DNA of 64,000 nt from Desulfosporosinus sp049943955. Lineage in GTDB: Bacteria; Bacillota; Desulfitobacteriia; Desulfitobacteriales; Desulfitobacteriaceae. The DNA is taken from positions 136,187 to 200,186 of the forward strand of contig NZ_JBNFTW010000009.1 in the NCBI RefSeq assembly GCF_049943955.1, given 5' to 3'. The notes below the pieces were generated by a model. The model worked only from the letters and a program-made list of their open reading frames with translations. It was not told the origin of the DNA and made no database searches. This document shows, one piece after another, positions 17,437-25,675 of this stretch (position 1 is its first letter; every line of letters starts with the position of its first letter). The position numbers were made by a program, and so were the translations under genes.

Positions 17437-17463
17437 TATGGGAACCACTTCCACTTGCAGTGG
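17437..17463 (+). repeat. Dispersed repeat B, short copy
   Basis: TATGGGAACCACTTCCACTT and the following GCAGTGG match the repeats at 18017-18065 (inverted) and 30738-30780. It lies in the intergenic region upstream of the Nudix gene. Confidence 0.5.
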
Positions 17464-17573
17464 CCGAAATCCTACGATTGAATATACAATATTATAAGAA
17501 TAAGGCCAGAAGCATTGCCTCTAGCCCTATTTTCCCTACTTTTTTAATAAAAACTTCTTTCAACACTAAACAA

Positions 17574-17870
17574 CTACAATCGTTCATATTCGCCCTTATC
17601 ATTAAGATACTGAATATCAAAGCAACCATAGTACTCTCCATACATATCAAAAGGATCAAACCCACTTTTTTTGGTATTATCATCGGAATATCCAATAAAA
17701 TAAACAACCTCATCGACATCTCGCATACGAAATTTATACTGAGGTCCCGCTTCAAATTGTTTGATCAATTGCTCAAATTCTTCCGTCCCTTTTTTAGCAT
17801 CAGAACTAAAATACTCCACAAATTGCTTATTTTCAACACAATCTTCTGTAATCTTAAACACAACAGCCAC
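17574..17870 (-). CDS. Hypothetical acidic protein
   Basis: The 98-residue acidic protein is rich in aromatic residues (YFIGYSDD, DPFDMYGEYYGCFD). I do not recognise a family. The start is uncertain: a GTG at 17870 directly follows the stop of a decayed upstream gene, while a GTG at 17861 has AGGTGG at a better distance. Together with the upstream remnant it looks like the surviving half of a two-gene unit. Confidence 0.55.
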   Translation of the reverse strand: MAVVFKITEDCVENKQFVEYFSSDAKKGTEEFEQLIKQFEAGPQYKFRMRDVDEVVYFIGYSDDNTKKSGFDPFDMYGEYYGCFDIQYLNDKGEYERL

Positions 17871-18015
17871 CTACACTTTTTCTTCAAGTATCAGGTCAAA
17901 TTTCTTTGCATGATTGACGAGTTCTTTTGCGTTTTCATTTTACTATATAATACTACATTATTCTCTAAATCCCAATCCCCAAATAATCTTTCATCGCTGT
18001 AGTCTACTTTGGCCA
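17871..18015 (-). pseudogene. 3' remnant of a frameshifted gene
   Basis: Reading minus, one frame gives LRLAKVDYSDERLFGDWD and then LENNVVLYSKMK. A second frame continues NAKELVNHAKKFDLILEEKV and ends at TAG (17871-17873). Adding one A to a run of four would join the frames. The 5' part is missing where repeats A/B begin. The stop directly abuts the GTG of the next gene. It is probably a truncated neighbour of the 98-residue protein; family unknown. Confidence 0.5.
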
Positions 18016-18016
18016 A

Positions 18017-18065
18017 TCGTAAGACTCCCACTTCTACAAGTAGGGGTGGTTCCCATACCTTGCTT
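18017..18065 (-). repeat. Dispersed repeat B, inverted copy
   Basis: On the minus strand it reads AAGCAAGGTATGGGAACCAC, then a hairpin of CCTACTT and AAGTGGG, ending CTTACGA. It matches 30738-30780 on the plus strand. Here it abuts repeat A, suggesting A and B may be parts of one element. Confidence 0.65.
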
Positions 18066-18068
18066 CAG

Positions 18069-18192
18069 TGGGAGTAGAGTTCATCCTTCAGCGCGATCGC
18101 ATTTGTTATGGGCTAGACGCTTTCGGCGAAAGTGTCCACAGGATACTTTCGCCACTGAAGAACCGAATTCAGCTTTAGCTGAACAAGTTCAC
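18069..18192. repeat. Dispersed hairpin repeat A, copy 2
   Basis: This block of about 124 bp is closely similar to 6875-6998. The main hairpin is kept although one pair has changed to a G-U wobble. It overlaps the last codons and stop of hisIE, so its terminal TGAAC supplies or overlaps the stop, as copy 1 abuts the selenoprotein stop. Confidence 0.75.
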
Positions 18193-18860
18193 TTTCGCCT
18201 CGTGTATAGCTCCTTGCTGATCTCTTCAACACTAACCCCGCGCTCTTCCAGCATCACCAAAACGTGATAGAACAAATCTGAGACCTCATAGCGAATCTCA
18301 TCCGGACTCGCATTCTTAGCCGCAATAATTACCTCAGCACATTCTTCCCCGACCTTTTTTAGAATTTTATCAATCCCTTTTTCGAAGAGGTACGTGGTAT
18401 ATGCACCTTCCGGCCGCTCAAGGTTTCGCGAATGAATTACCTCAGTCAATAATTCCAAGGTTCTTCCCAAAGGCACATCGGGTTTTACTTCAGGTTCCCC
18501 AACCTTCTTAAAACCATCCTTTTCCAAATCATAGTGAAAACAGGAAAAATGGTTCTCATGACACGCCATCCCTGTCTGTCTTATCGTCAAAAGCAGAGCA
18601 TCTTGATCACAATCAAATTTAATATCCACGACTTCTTGAAAATGCCCCGAAGTTTCCCCTTTCAGCCAAAGAGCTTGCCTGCTCCTGCTATAATAGCAAG
18701 CTTTTCGTTCCTTCAGCGTCCTTCTTAAGGATTCCTCATTCATATAGGCAAGCATAAGAACTTCTTTTGTCTCCACATCTTGAGCGATCGCAGGCACAAG
18801 CCCTTGAGCATCCCAACGGATTCCTGATAAATCGAAAAGTTCCGTTTGATTTTCTTCCAT
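18189..18860 (-). CDS. hisIE: Bifunctional phosphoribosyl-AMP cyclohydrolase / phosphoribosyl-ATP pyrophosphatase
   Basis: The 223-residue fusion runs steps 2 and 3 of histidine synthesis. The HisI part (about 1-115) has YYSRSRQALWLKGETSGH and the zinc/magnesium motif CDQDALLLTIRQTGMACH. The HisE part (about 130-223) has VGEECAEVIIAAKN. It is the last gene of the his operon but is separated from hisF by a repeat-rich island of 542 bp, so it may depend on read-through or its own promoter. Repeat A overlaps its 3' end. Confidence 0.96.
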   Translation of the reverse strand: MEENQTELFDLSGIRWDAQGLVPAIAQDVETKEVLMLAYMNEESLRRTLKERKACYYSRSRQALWLKGETSGHFQEVVDIKFDCDQDALLLTIRQTGMACHENHFSCFHYDLEKDGFKKVGEPEVKPDVPLGRTLELLTEVIHSRNLERPEGAYTTYLFEKGIDKILKKVGEECAEVIIAAKNASPDEIRYEVSDLFYHVLVMLEERGVSVEEISKELYTRRK

Positions 18861-19402
18861 TTCACATCTCTACCTTCCAATTTTATGTAAACAGTTGTGT
18901 CAGAGTGTGTCAGAGGGACGGTCCTTCTGAGGTGTGTCAGAGGGACGGTCCTTCTGACACGCTTGCACGCTTGTGACAAACCCTTTGTGTAAAAAGTGTG
19001 TTAAAAGGACCGTCCCTGCGACACACCTGCGACACACTGCGACACATGCCCGTTTGTCTCGATCCAGACGGCGCACATTTATGTGCCGTCTCCCAAGCAA
19101 CCGTTCCCCCATCCCCAGACCAGGGACGCAGTGTGACAACAGCCAGGCGTCTTTACGTAAGCAGTCAGCAAACTCCGTGAAAGTGACCGACCCCAGATAC
19201 GGGGCAGTGAACAGGGATGTTCACTGCCGCCATAGCGCCATGGCCCCCTCTCGCCATCCATGGCCGTCGGACGGCGCTTATGGCACGATAGTCTCCGGTG
19301 GAGATTATCGCCGTAGGATGAACCCCGCTCCCCAAAGCCGGTCGCTTGAACGACTAGTTTGCTCTGCGAGCGTAGGACAGAGGGCTGTGTCACACAAGTC
19401 CC
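18861..19402. repeat. GC-rich, repeat- and hairpin-rich island between hisIE and hisF
   Basis: Two direct copies of a 26-base unit built around AGAGGGACGGTCCTTCTGA (18905-18930, 18932-18957) are followed by an inverted version around AAAAGGACCGTCCCTGCGAC (from 19003). The rest (19045-19400) is clearly more GC-rich than the neighbours. It holds several hairpins: GCAGTGAACA-GGGA-TGTTCACTGC (19204-19227), GATAGTCTCC/GGAGATTATC, and an outer pairing GCCATAGCGCC with GGCGCTTATGGC. Open frames exist on both strands but look accidental. It resembles a REP-type or miniature mobile element cluster; no transposase is seen. Confidence 0.7.
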
Positions 19403-20167
19403 CTACCCAAGTCCCCTTACTAAAATTCCCCGTTCCGCCAAATACCTTTTTGCCTCGTTGATGCTGTATTCCTTGTAATGAAAAATCGAAGCCGCTAAGA
19501 CAGCATCAGCCTCTCCCAAAGTAAGCCCTTCGGCCAAATGTTCCAGAGTTCCCACACCACCGCTGGCAATCACGGGAAGAGAAACCGCTCTGCTGACGGC
19601 TCTTGTCAAGTCTAACTCATAACCTGCCTTTGTTCCATCCCGATCCATGGAAGTTAAGAGGATTTCCCCGGCGCCAAGTTTCTCGGCTTCCTCGGCCCAC
19701 TCTAAAACGTCCTTGCCTGTTGGTGTTCTTCCCCCGTGAATGTATACTTCCCATTTTCCCGGAGCAGTGCTGCGAGCATCAATAGCAATAACAATACACT
19801 GGCTTCCGAAAGCATAGGCGCCCTCTTCAATTAATCTGGGATTCTGAACGGCGGAGGTATTCAAGGATACTTTGTCCGCTCCGGCCCGCAGCATCTTGCG
19901 TATATCCTCAATAGTCCGCAGCCCTCCTCCGATGGTAAAGGGAATGAAGACTTGCTCCGCCGTTCGCCGGACAACGTCCACCATGGTCTCTCTTTTGTCA
20001 GAGGAAGCTGTAATATCCAAAAAAACCAGCTCATCTGCCCCCTCTTGATCATAGAGAGCGGCAAGCTCCACCGGATCACCGGCGTCCCTTAGTTGCACAA
20101 AATTTGTTCCTTTAACGACACGTCCGTCATGAACATCTAAACAGGGAATAATTCGTTTGCTTAACAT
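19403..20167 (-). CDS. hisF: Imidazole glycerol phosphate synthase, cyclase subunit
   Basis: The 254-residue TIM barrel starts MLSKRIIPCLDVHDGRVVKG, with the catalytic Asp of the family in CLDV and a second in IAIDAR near residue 130. With HisH it makes IGP and AICAR from PRFAR. It starts one base past the hisA stop. Its C terminus meets the repeat island; the last residues GILVRGLG are slightly unusual and may have been altered there. Confidence 0.97.
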   Translation of the reverse strand: MLSKRIIPCLDVHDGRVVKGTNFVQLRDAGDPVELAALYDQEGADELVFLDITASSDKRETMVDVVRRTAEQVFIPFTIGGGLRTIEDIRKMLRAGADKVSLNTSAVQNPRLIEEGAYAFGSQCIVIAIDARSTAPGKWEVYIHGGRTPTGKDVLEWAEEAEKLGAGEILLTSMDRDGTKAGYELDLTRAVSRAVSLPVIASGGVGTLEHLAEGLTLGEADAVLAASIFHYKEYSINEAKRYLAERGILVRGLG

Positions 20168-20168
20168 T

Positions 20169-20936
20169 TTATTCCCCCCTGCTTCCTGTAATTTTCAGCT
20201 GCGGATTATAATTTGCCGCCTCTAAAGCTTCTTTTAAGGTAAAAGCACCGCTATAGAGAGCCTTTCCCGTTATGGCCCCTTCAATAGGAACCCCTCTTAA
20301 GTGTTCGGCCTGCAGATGCCGTACATCCTCTAAGGTTGAAATCCCCCCTGAAGCAATAACGTTAATGCCTGTCTCTTGAGCTAAACGAACCGTGCTTTCA
20401 ATGTTAGGCCCGCTAAGCATTCCATCCCGGGCAATATCTGTGAAAACGATGTGTTTAACCCCTACATCCTTCATGGCTTGTGCCAAATCAACAGCCTGCA
20501 TCTCTGTAGCCTCGGCCCAGCCCTGTACGGCAACTCGTCCCCCTAAGGCATCAATTCCGACAATGATGCGTTCACCATAACGGCGGGCCGCCTCAGCAAC
20601 TAATTCCGGATCTTTAACGGCAATAGTCCCTAAAATAACCCGTTCAACGCCTAACTCTAAAAGTTCGGTAATTCGTTCCATCGTACGGATGCCACCACCC
20701 ACTTGTACCTTCAGGGAAACACTCCCGACAATCTTTCGAATCACCTCATCATTGACCGGTTTGCCGCTAAATGCCCCGTTTAAATCAACAACATGCAAGT
20801 GAGACGCACCTTGTCCTTCGAAATTCTTAGCCACCCCAACAGGGTCATCAGCGTAGACTGTGGAATCTTCCATGCGTCCCTGCAATAAGCGCACAGCTTT
20901 TCCCTCTTTGAGATCAATTGCCGGAAAGAGCAGCAT
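20169..20936 (-). CDS. hisA: ProFAR isomerase (HisA)
   Basis: The 255-residue TIM barrel has PAIDLKEGKAVRLLQG at the N terminus and FTDIARDGMLSGPN near residue 170, the paired phosphate-binding and catalytic regions of HisA. It isomerises ProFAR to PRFAR. The 5' end overlaps hisH by 23 bp, so the two are translationally coupled. Confidence 0.97.
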   Translation of the reverse strand: MLLFPAIDLKEGKAVRLLQGRMEDSTVYADDPVGVAKNFEGQGASHLHVVDLNGAFSGKPVNDEVIRKIVGSVSLKVQVGGGIRTMERITELLELGVERVILGTIAVKDPELVAEAARRYGERIIVGIDALGGRVAVQGWAEATEMQAVDLAQAMKDVGVKHIVFTDIARDGMLSGPNIESTVRLAQETGINVIASGGISTLEDVRHLQAEHLRGVPIEGAITGKALYSGAFTLKEALEAANYNPQLKITGSRGE

Positions 20937-21543
20937 ACTCGTTCACCAACCTTCCAAAATTAGACAGAAGCTGAAGCCCCCAAGGGCTGGACTTTTCTGG
21001 GTGGAACTGGGCTCCCCAGACATTTTCCTTGCCAACAATGGCCGGAAAGACAACTCCGTAATCACTTGTGCCAAGAATATCCTGTGAATTTTCGGGCAGG
21101 GCATAAAAGGAATGGACAAAATAAAAGAACGATTCGTTCGGAATTTCTTCTAATAAACGCGAAGGTTGAAGCAAGCTCACACTGTTCCATCCCATGTGAG
21201 GGACCTTTCTTCCCGTTGGAAATTTTACCACCCGTCCGGACAAGAGCCCTAAACCAGCGTGTTCGCCATGTTCTTCCCCAACCTCAAAGAGCACCTGCAT
21301 CCCAAGACAAATTCCCAAGAAAGGGCGACCGGAACGGGCAAACTCGATGATCGGCTCAATCCACTCCCCGCGTTTCAACGCATCCATAGCATCAGCAAAG
21401 GCCCCTACTCCCGGCAGGATAACACCATCAACATTCTGCAAATCTTGCGGAGCAGTCATGATCATGGCTTCAAAGCCTACTTTTTCCAACGCCTTTTCCA
21501 CACTTCTCAAGTTTCCCCGTCCATAATCCACAATTCCTATCAC
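20914..21543 (-). CDS. hisH: Imidazole glycerol phosphate synthase, glutaminase subunit
   Basis: The 209-residue class I glutamine amidotransferase has the nucleophile Cys in FLGICLGMQVLFE and the His/Glu pair in GAQFHPEKSSPWG. It feeds ammonia to HisF. The start is MIGIVDYGRGN. It lies between hisB and hisA and overlaps hisA. Confidence 0.97.
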   Translation of the reverse strand: MIGIVDYGRGNLRSVEKALEKVGFEAMIMTAPQDLQNVDGVILPGVGAFADAMDALKRGEWIEPIIEFARSGRPFLGICLGMQVLFEVGEEHGEHAGLGLLSGRVVKFPTGRKVPHMGWNSVSLLQPSRLLEEIPNESFFYFVHSFYALPENSQDILGTSDYGVVFPAIVGKENVWGAQFHPEKSSPWGLQLLSNFGRLVNEYAALSGN

Positions 21544-21577
21544 TTTCCAAACCTCCCTGAATGCTATTTAGTTCTCT

Positions 21578-22162
21578 TTAGAGAACCCCTTTTGTTGAAA
21601 GAATTCCACTAAAGCGTGGATTTTCACGTAAAGCCAAACCCAGGGCTCTCCCTACACCTTTAAATACTGCTTCAAGGATATGATGAAGATTTTTCCCGGA
21701 AATTTGCCGGATATGCAGCGTTAGTCCACTATGTACCGCGAAGGCCCTGAAAAATTCCTCTGCCATTTCAAAGGGAAACTGGCCGACTGTTCCTTCGGAA
21801 GCCCTTATATCCCATACCAAGTAAGGCCTGTTGGAAAGATCAAGAGCAACCTGAACCAAAGCCTCGTCCATCGGGAGAAGTGTCTCGCCAATCCGTTCAA
21901 TCCCCGCCTTGTTGCCGCTGGCCTCCTTTAAAGCCTGCCCCAGCACAATTCCGCAATCTTCGATAGTGTGGTGGGCATCCACTTCCAAATCTCCAATGGC
22001 CTTTAGTCCAAGGTCAAAATAAGCAAATCGAGCGAAGGCTGTGAGCATATGATCAAAGAAACCTATCCCTGTCTCTACCTCAGCCTCTCCCGCCCCATCA
22101 AGGTTCAAGCGGACACGAATCTCAGTTTCTTTTGTTTTTCGTTCAATATACGCTTCCCGCAT
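21578..22162 (-). CDS. hisB: Imidazoleglycerol-phosphate dehydratase
   Basis: The 194-residue single-function IGPD has the manganese-binding motifs FFDHMLTAFARF, DAHHTIEDCGIVLG and HHILEAVFKGVGRAL. It dehydrates IGP to imidazole acetol phosphate. No histidinol-phosphatase domain is fused, and no separate phosphatase gene is visible in this operon. Confidence 0.97.
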   Translation of the reverse strand: MREAYIERKTKETEIRVRLNLDGAGEAEVETGIGFFDHMLTAFARFAYFDLGLKAIGDLEVDAHHTIEDCGIVLGQALKEASGNKAGIERIGETLLPMDEALVQVALDLSNRPYLVWDIRASEGTVGQFPFEMAEEFFRAFAVHSGLTLHIRQISGKNLHHILEAVFKGVGRALGLALRENPRFSGILSTKGVL

Positions 22163-22204
22163 AATTTTCTCCCCTCAAAATTTCAAGTACCCCTGCGTTT
22201 CAGC

Positions 22205-23278
22205 TTAAAGCAGATGAACTTCTGCAATGGCCTTTAAAAATTTCTCATTTTCTTCGGGCAAACCGGCACTGATACGCAAACACTTGCCAAGAACCGGCAG
22301 TTCCCCCATATTGCGCACAAGAAAACCTCTCTGTAAAAGTTCCTTAGCCCAACGATCAGCATCCTCCGGTTTAAAAAGGATAAAATTAGCCTTTGTCGGA
22401 TATACCTTAACCCTGGGAACTATCGATAACCCCTGATAGAGCTTTTGGGTTTCCGACTTAATGCTCTGAATCTGCTTTTGATATTCCGTTAGATATTCCA
22501 ACGCAAGAATCCCGGCTTTCTGACTGAGAGAATTTACGTTAAAGGGTGCCCGAACGCGATTTACTAGGTCTATTGTTCCGGGTTGACCGAGCAAGTACCC
22601 TAAACGAAGGCCTGCCATGCCAAAAGCCTTGGAGAAGGTCCTCAAGATTACCAAGTTCTGAAAATTTGCCAGTTCGGGAATCAGAGTTTCCCCTGAAAAC
22701 TCCGCATAAGCTTCATCAACTACCACAATTTTGCCGCTCTCCCTTACAAGCCTCAGTATGTCCTTCCGGGGGAACAAAGAACCTGTTGGATTGTTCGGAT
22801 TACAAATGATCAGCATATGGACATCGGGAGACTGAGCCGCTTGTAACATTTTCTCCACGTCCAAATAGAGGCCCTCAAGCAGAGGAACTTCCAAAACCGC
22901 CGTACTTGTCAAACGAGCAGCGATTTGATACATGCTGAAGGTCGGCGGATGAATGACTAATGATTTTCCGCCTCCTCCGAAGGTCAGAAGGAGGAGCTGG
23001 ATTAATTCGTCAGACCCATTGCCAACCAGGATTCCCTCGGGGGATAACTGGGCATACTCAGCGATAGCCTGTTTCAGTTCTTGTGCCATTCCGTCAGGAT
23101 AACGATTAAAAGGTATGTTGGCCGCAAATAATTTTTCCCGCATCCCCTCCGGCCAGGAAAAAGGGTTCTCATTGGCATCAAGAGTAATGCATTGGGGCAT
23201 ATGATTCGCTTTATAAGGAACGAGCTTCCGCACTTCTGGACGCAAAAGTTCCTCGATTTCATTTATCATCATTCCCAT
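22205..23278 (-). CDS. hisC: Histidinol-phosphate aminotransferase
   Basis: The 357-residue PLP enzyme has NPNNPTGSLF near residue 165, VDEAYAEFSGE near 190 and the Schiff-base lysine in FSKAFGMAGLRLGYL near 225. It converts imidazole acetol phosphate to histidinol phosphate. GGAAGGAG lies 9 bases before the chosen ATG. Confidence 0.95.
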   Translation of the reverse strand: MGMMINEIEELLRPEVRKLVPYKANHMPQCITLDANENPFSWPEGMREKLFAANIPFNRYPDGMAQELKQAIAEYAQLSPEGILVGNGSDELIQLLLLTFGGGGKSLVIHPPTFSMYQIAARLTSTAVLEVPLLEGLYLDVEKMLQAAQSPDVHMLIICNPNNPTGSLFPRKDILRLVRESGKIVVVDEAYAEFSGETLIPELANFQNLVILRTFSKAFGMAGLRLGYLLGQPGTIDLVNRVRAPFNVNSLSQKAGILALEYLTEYQKQIQSIKSETQKLYQGLSIVPRVKVYPTKANFILFKPEDADRWAKELLQRGFLVRNMGELPVLGKCLRISAGLPEENEKFLKAIAEVHLL

Positions 23279-23320
23279 AGGATTATACTCCTTCCTTAAT
23301 ACTTGTTTCCGTCTTATAGT

Positions 23321-24613
23321 TTACTGGGAAAGGGTGCGGTTAACTCGAACTTCAACAGCTCTGGCATGGGCTTCCAGACCCTCACGGCGGGCAAGCAGCG
23401 CTATCTGTTGAGCATCTCGTTTAAGAGCTTCCTCCGAGTAGCCGATAACACTTACCTTTTTCATGAAGGTATCGACATTGAGAGGAGAATAAAATCTGGC
23501 CGTTCCGCCGGTGGGTAATACATGATTAGGCCCAGCAAAATAATCCCCTACCGGTTCCGGGGAATACCTGCCTAAAAAGACGGCCCCGACATTTTTAACC
23601 TGCCCTAACCAAGAGTAAGGATCTTTGACTACCAGTTCAAAATGCTCAGGAGCAATTTCGTTCGCTAAAGCCATACCTTCACTCAAATCGTTAACCAAGA
23701 TGGCCGCGCCATAGGTTTCCCAGGATGCACGGGCAATTTCTCTTCGCGGTAATTCATCCAGCTGTCTCTCTACCTCTTTCACAGTCTCTTCAAGGAGATC
23801 ACGTGAAGGTGATACTAAAATTGCGGAAGCAAGACGGTCATGCTCGGCCTGGGACAACAGGTCAGCAGCCAACTCTTCTGCTTTCCCGCTTTCATCAGCT
23901 AAAATCAGTATTTCACTGGGTCCCGCCAGCATATCAATATCCACGCAGCCAAAGACCTGCTTTTTGGCTAATGTTACATAAATATTACCCGGTCCGGTAA
24001 TTTTATCAACCCGCAAAATGCTCTCTGTGCCGTAGGCCAGAGCAGCAATTCCCTGAGCTCCTCCGACTTTATAGATTTCAGTCACTCCTGCCTCAGCGGC
24101 GGCCACTAATACTTCGGGAAGCAGCGAACCGTCCTGACGAGGCGGACTAACCATTACAATTTCTTTAACACCAGCAACGACAGCGGGTAACGCATTCATC
24201 AATACCGACGATGGATAGGACGCTGTGCCGCCCGGCACGTAAATCCCGACTCGCTTGAGGGGCAGTAGAAGCTGTCCTAAAATACTCCCATCGGATTCCG
24301 GGTCCAGCCAGGAAACTCGCTTCTGTTTCTCATGGTAGCCCAGGATGTTCTCCTTTGCTCTGCGCAAAGCCTGGATAAAATCGTCACCAACTTCTCGGTA
24401 AGCTCCTTGAAGTTCCTCTTCAGTAACCTTTAACCCCTTTTGACGCAGATTGACATGATCGAATTTCTCCGTCATCTCATAGAGTGCCTCATCCCCCTTT
24501 TCACGAACGCGCTCTAAAATCTCTGCAACACGTTGTTCAAGGGCCTTATCATCCCCATAAGATTTTCGCGTGAGACGTTTTAAATCAATATCCTTTAAAT
24601 TCTCTACCTTCAC
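23321..24613 (-). CDS. hisD: Histidinol dehydrogenase
   Basis: The 430-residue zinc enzyme carries AGPSEILILAD, LSQAEHD and GPNHVLPTGGTARFYSPL, the NAD- and zinc-binding signatures. It oxidises histidinol to histidine in two steps. I place the start at the GTG of VKVENLKDIDLKRL (24613), because AAGGAGG lies 9 bases upstream and the length then matches the family; an in-frame extension to 24658 is unlikely. Confidence 0.95.
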   Translation of the reverse strand: MKVENLKDIDLKRLTRKSYGDDKALEQRVAEILERVREKGDEALYEMTEKFDHVNLRQKGLKVTEEELQGAYREVGDDFIQALRRAKENILGYHEKQKRVSWLDPESDGSILGQLLLPLKRVGIYVPGGTASYPSSVLMNALPAVVAGVKEIVMVSPPRQDGSLLPEVLVAAAEAGVTEIYKVGGAQGIAALAYGTESILRVDKITGPGNIYVTLAKKQVFGCVDIDMLAGPSEILILADESGKAEELAADLLSQAEHDRLASAILVSPSRDLLEETVKEVERQLDELPRREIARASWETYGAAILVNDLSEGMALANEIAPEHFELVVKDPYSWLGQVKNVGAVFLGRYSPEPVGDYFAGPNHVLPTGGTARFYSPLNVDTFMKKVSVIGYSEEALKRDAQQIALLARREGLEAHARAVEVRVNRTLSQ

Positions 24614-24705
24614 GTCCTGCATCCTCCTTATATACATCGAACAATATAACAAATTCAAAACAACAAATTTGAAATCCGATTTCTTATTTTTTACTTACCT
24701 TCATG

Positions 24706-25395
24706 CTATAGTGACTGTATTTCTGAAACATCTTCGTTCATATCATTACGCAGTTTTCCAGCAATGTCTCTAATTCTTTCATATTTCATACGATAAGCCA
24801 CTCGATTAGCGATTAAACGAGAGGTTGCCTCAAGGATGGGAGCGACCTCAACTAAATGGTTTTCACGCAATGTTTTCCCAGTCGATACAATATCGACAAT
24901 CATTTCTGCCAGGCCTACACAAGGTGCAAGTTCAATGTTTCCATGAAGTTTGATGGGATTAACCTGCATGCCTAACTCACTGAAATACGTTTCCGCCACT
25001 CTTGGGAACTTCGTAGCCACTCGTTGATGATTCAGGCCGCTTAAATCATACTCCCCATTGGCATGTTTCGGCGGAACACTCCCCTCTGGCATGGCAACAA
25101 CAAAACGGCAATATCCAAATTTTAAATCCAGCAATTCTATGACATCTTTATTTTCTTCTAAAAGAGTATCTTTACCAACAATACCCAAATCGGCAGCCCC
25201 ATATTCAACATAAGTCGGTATATCTGTTGCCCTACAAATAATGATCTTTATTTTACTCTGCGGAAGATCATAGAAAAGCTTCCTTGAATCTTCATTAACG
25301 TGTTGACATTCTATCCCAATACGACTCAATCGTTGAATAGAGTCGATAAGCAACTTCCCTTTAGGCAAGGCAATAGTTAAAAAATCGTTGTCCAC
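24706..25395 (-). CDS. hisG: ATP phosphoribosyltransferase, short form
   Basis: The 229-residue catalytic subunit is of the short type (TIALPKGKLL at the N terminus, GAADLGIVGKDTLLEE near 70, LVEVAPILEATSRLIANR near 180). It lacks the C-terminal ACT-like regulatory domain, so it needs HisZ, which is encoded nearby at 26752-27921. It catalyses the committed step from ATP and PRPP. It has its own sigma-A promoter and a candidate HisR operator in its leader. Confidence 0.96.
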   Translation of the reverse strand: MDNDFLTIALPKGKLLIDSIQRLSRIGIECQHVNEDSRKLFYDLPQSKIKIIICRATDIPTYVEYGAADLGIVGKDTLLEENKDVIELLDLKFGYCRFVVAMPEGSVPPKHANGEYDLSGLNHQRVATKFPRVAETYFSELGMQVNPIKLHGNIELAPCVGLAEMIVDIVSTGKTLRENHLVEVAPILEATSRLIANRVAYRMKYERIRDIAGKLRNDMNEDVSEIQSL

Positions 25396-25430
25396 TGAGT
25401 TTCCCCTTTCTTCAGCCCCATTTCTTTAAT

Positions 25431-25448
25431 GCTTTAGTTTGTTAAAGC
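25431..25448. promoter_or_regulatory. Candidate HisR/YerC operator ahead of hisG
   Basis: The palindrome GCTTTAGTTTGTTAAAGC lies about 10-27 bases downstream of the expected hisG transcription start. It matches the site at the yerC promoter (28333-28350) at 15 of 18 positions. The position suggests a roadblock-type repressor site. Confidence 0.6.
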
Positions 25449-25464
25449 GTTAAAATATAATAGT

Positions 25465-25493
25465 ATTATACCAACCATCCTCTTCTCTGGCAA
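25465..25493 (-). promoter_or_regulatory. Sigma-A promoter of hisG operon
   Basis: On the minus strand a TTGCCA -35 and a TATAAT -10 are separated by exactly 17 bases, about 70 bases before the hisG start codon. Confidence 0.8.
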
Positions 25494-25620
25494 TACTTTT
25501 AGGAAATTTGATTAACCTTTAAGATGCCGGCTGTCTTCTCACATCATGATATGCACCAAAATTATTCCTAAAAAGGTTATTCCTCTATTTATACTTTAAA
25601 GGTAATACTACGAAAACAGG

Positions 25621-25654
25621 TATGAGACAAGACAACCAAATGCCTTGTCTCATA
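25621..25654. terminator. Terminator between pfkA and hisG
   Basis: A perfect 11-bp stem TATGAGACAAG/CTTGTCTCATA has a 12-base loop. The clean T-run is on the plus-strand side; on the minus strand the tail is CCTGTTTTCG. It separates the yerC-hisZ-pfkA unit from hisG. Confidence 0.65.
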
Positions 25655-25675
25655 TTTTTATAAATTTCGAAGATC

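Noticed and set aside
18973..19461. Long plus-strand frame of 162 codons and an overlapping minus frame of 104 codons in the hisF-hisIE gap
   Set aside because: Both run through direct and inverted repeats and hairpins, lack ribosome sites, and have odd composition (many Arg/Ser/Pro); they look accidental in GC-rich repeats.
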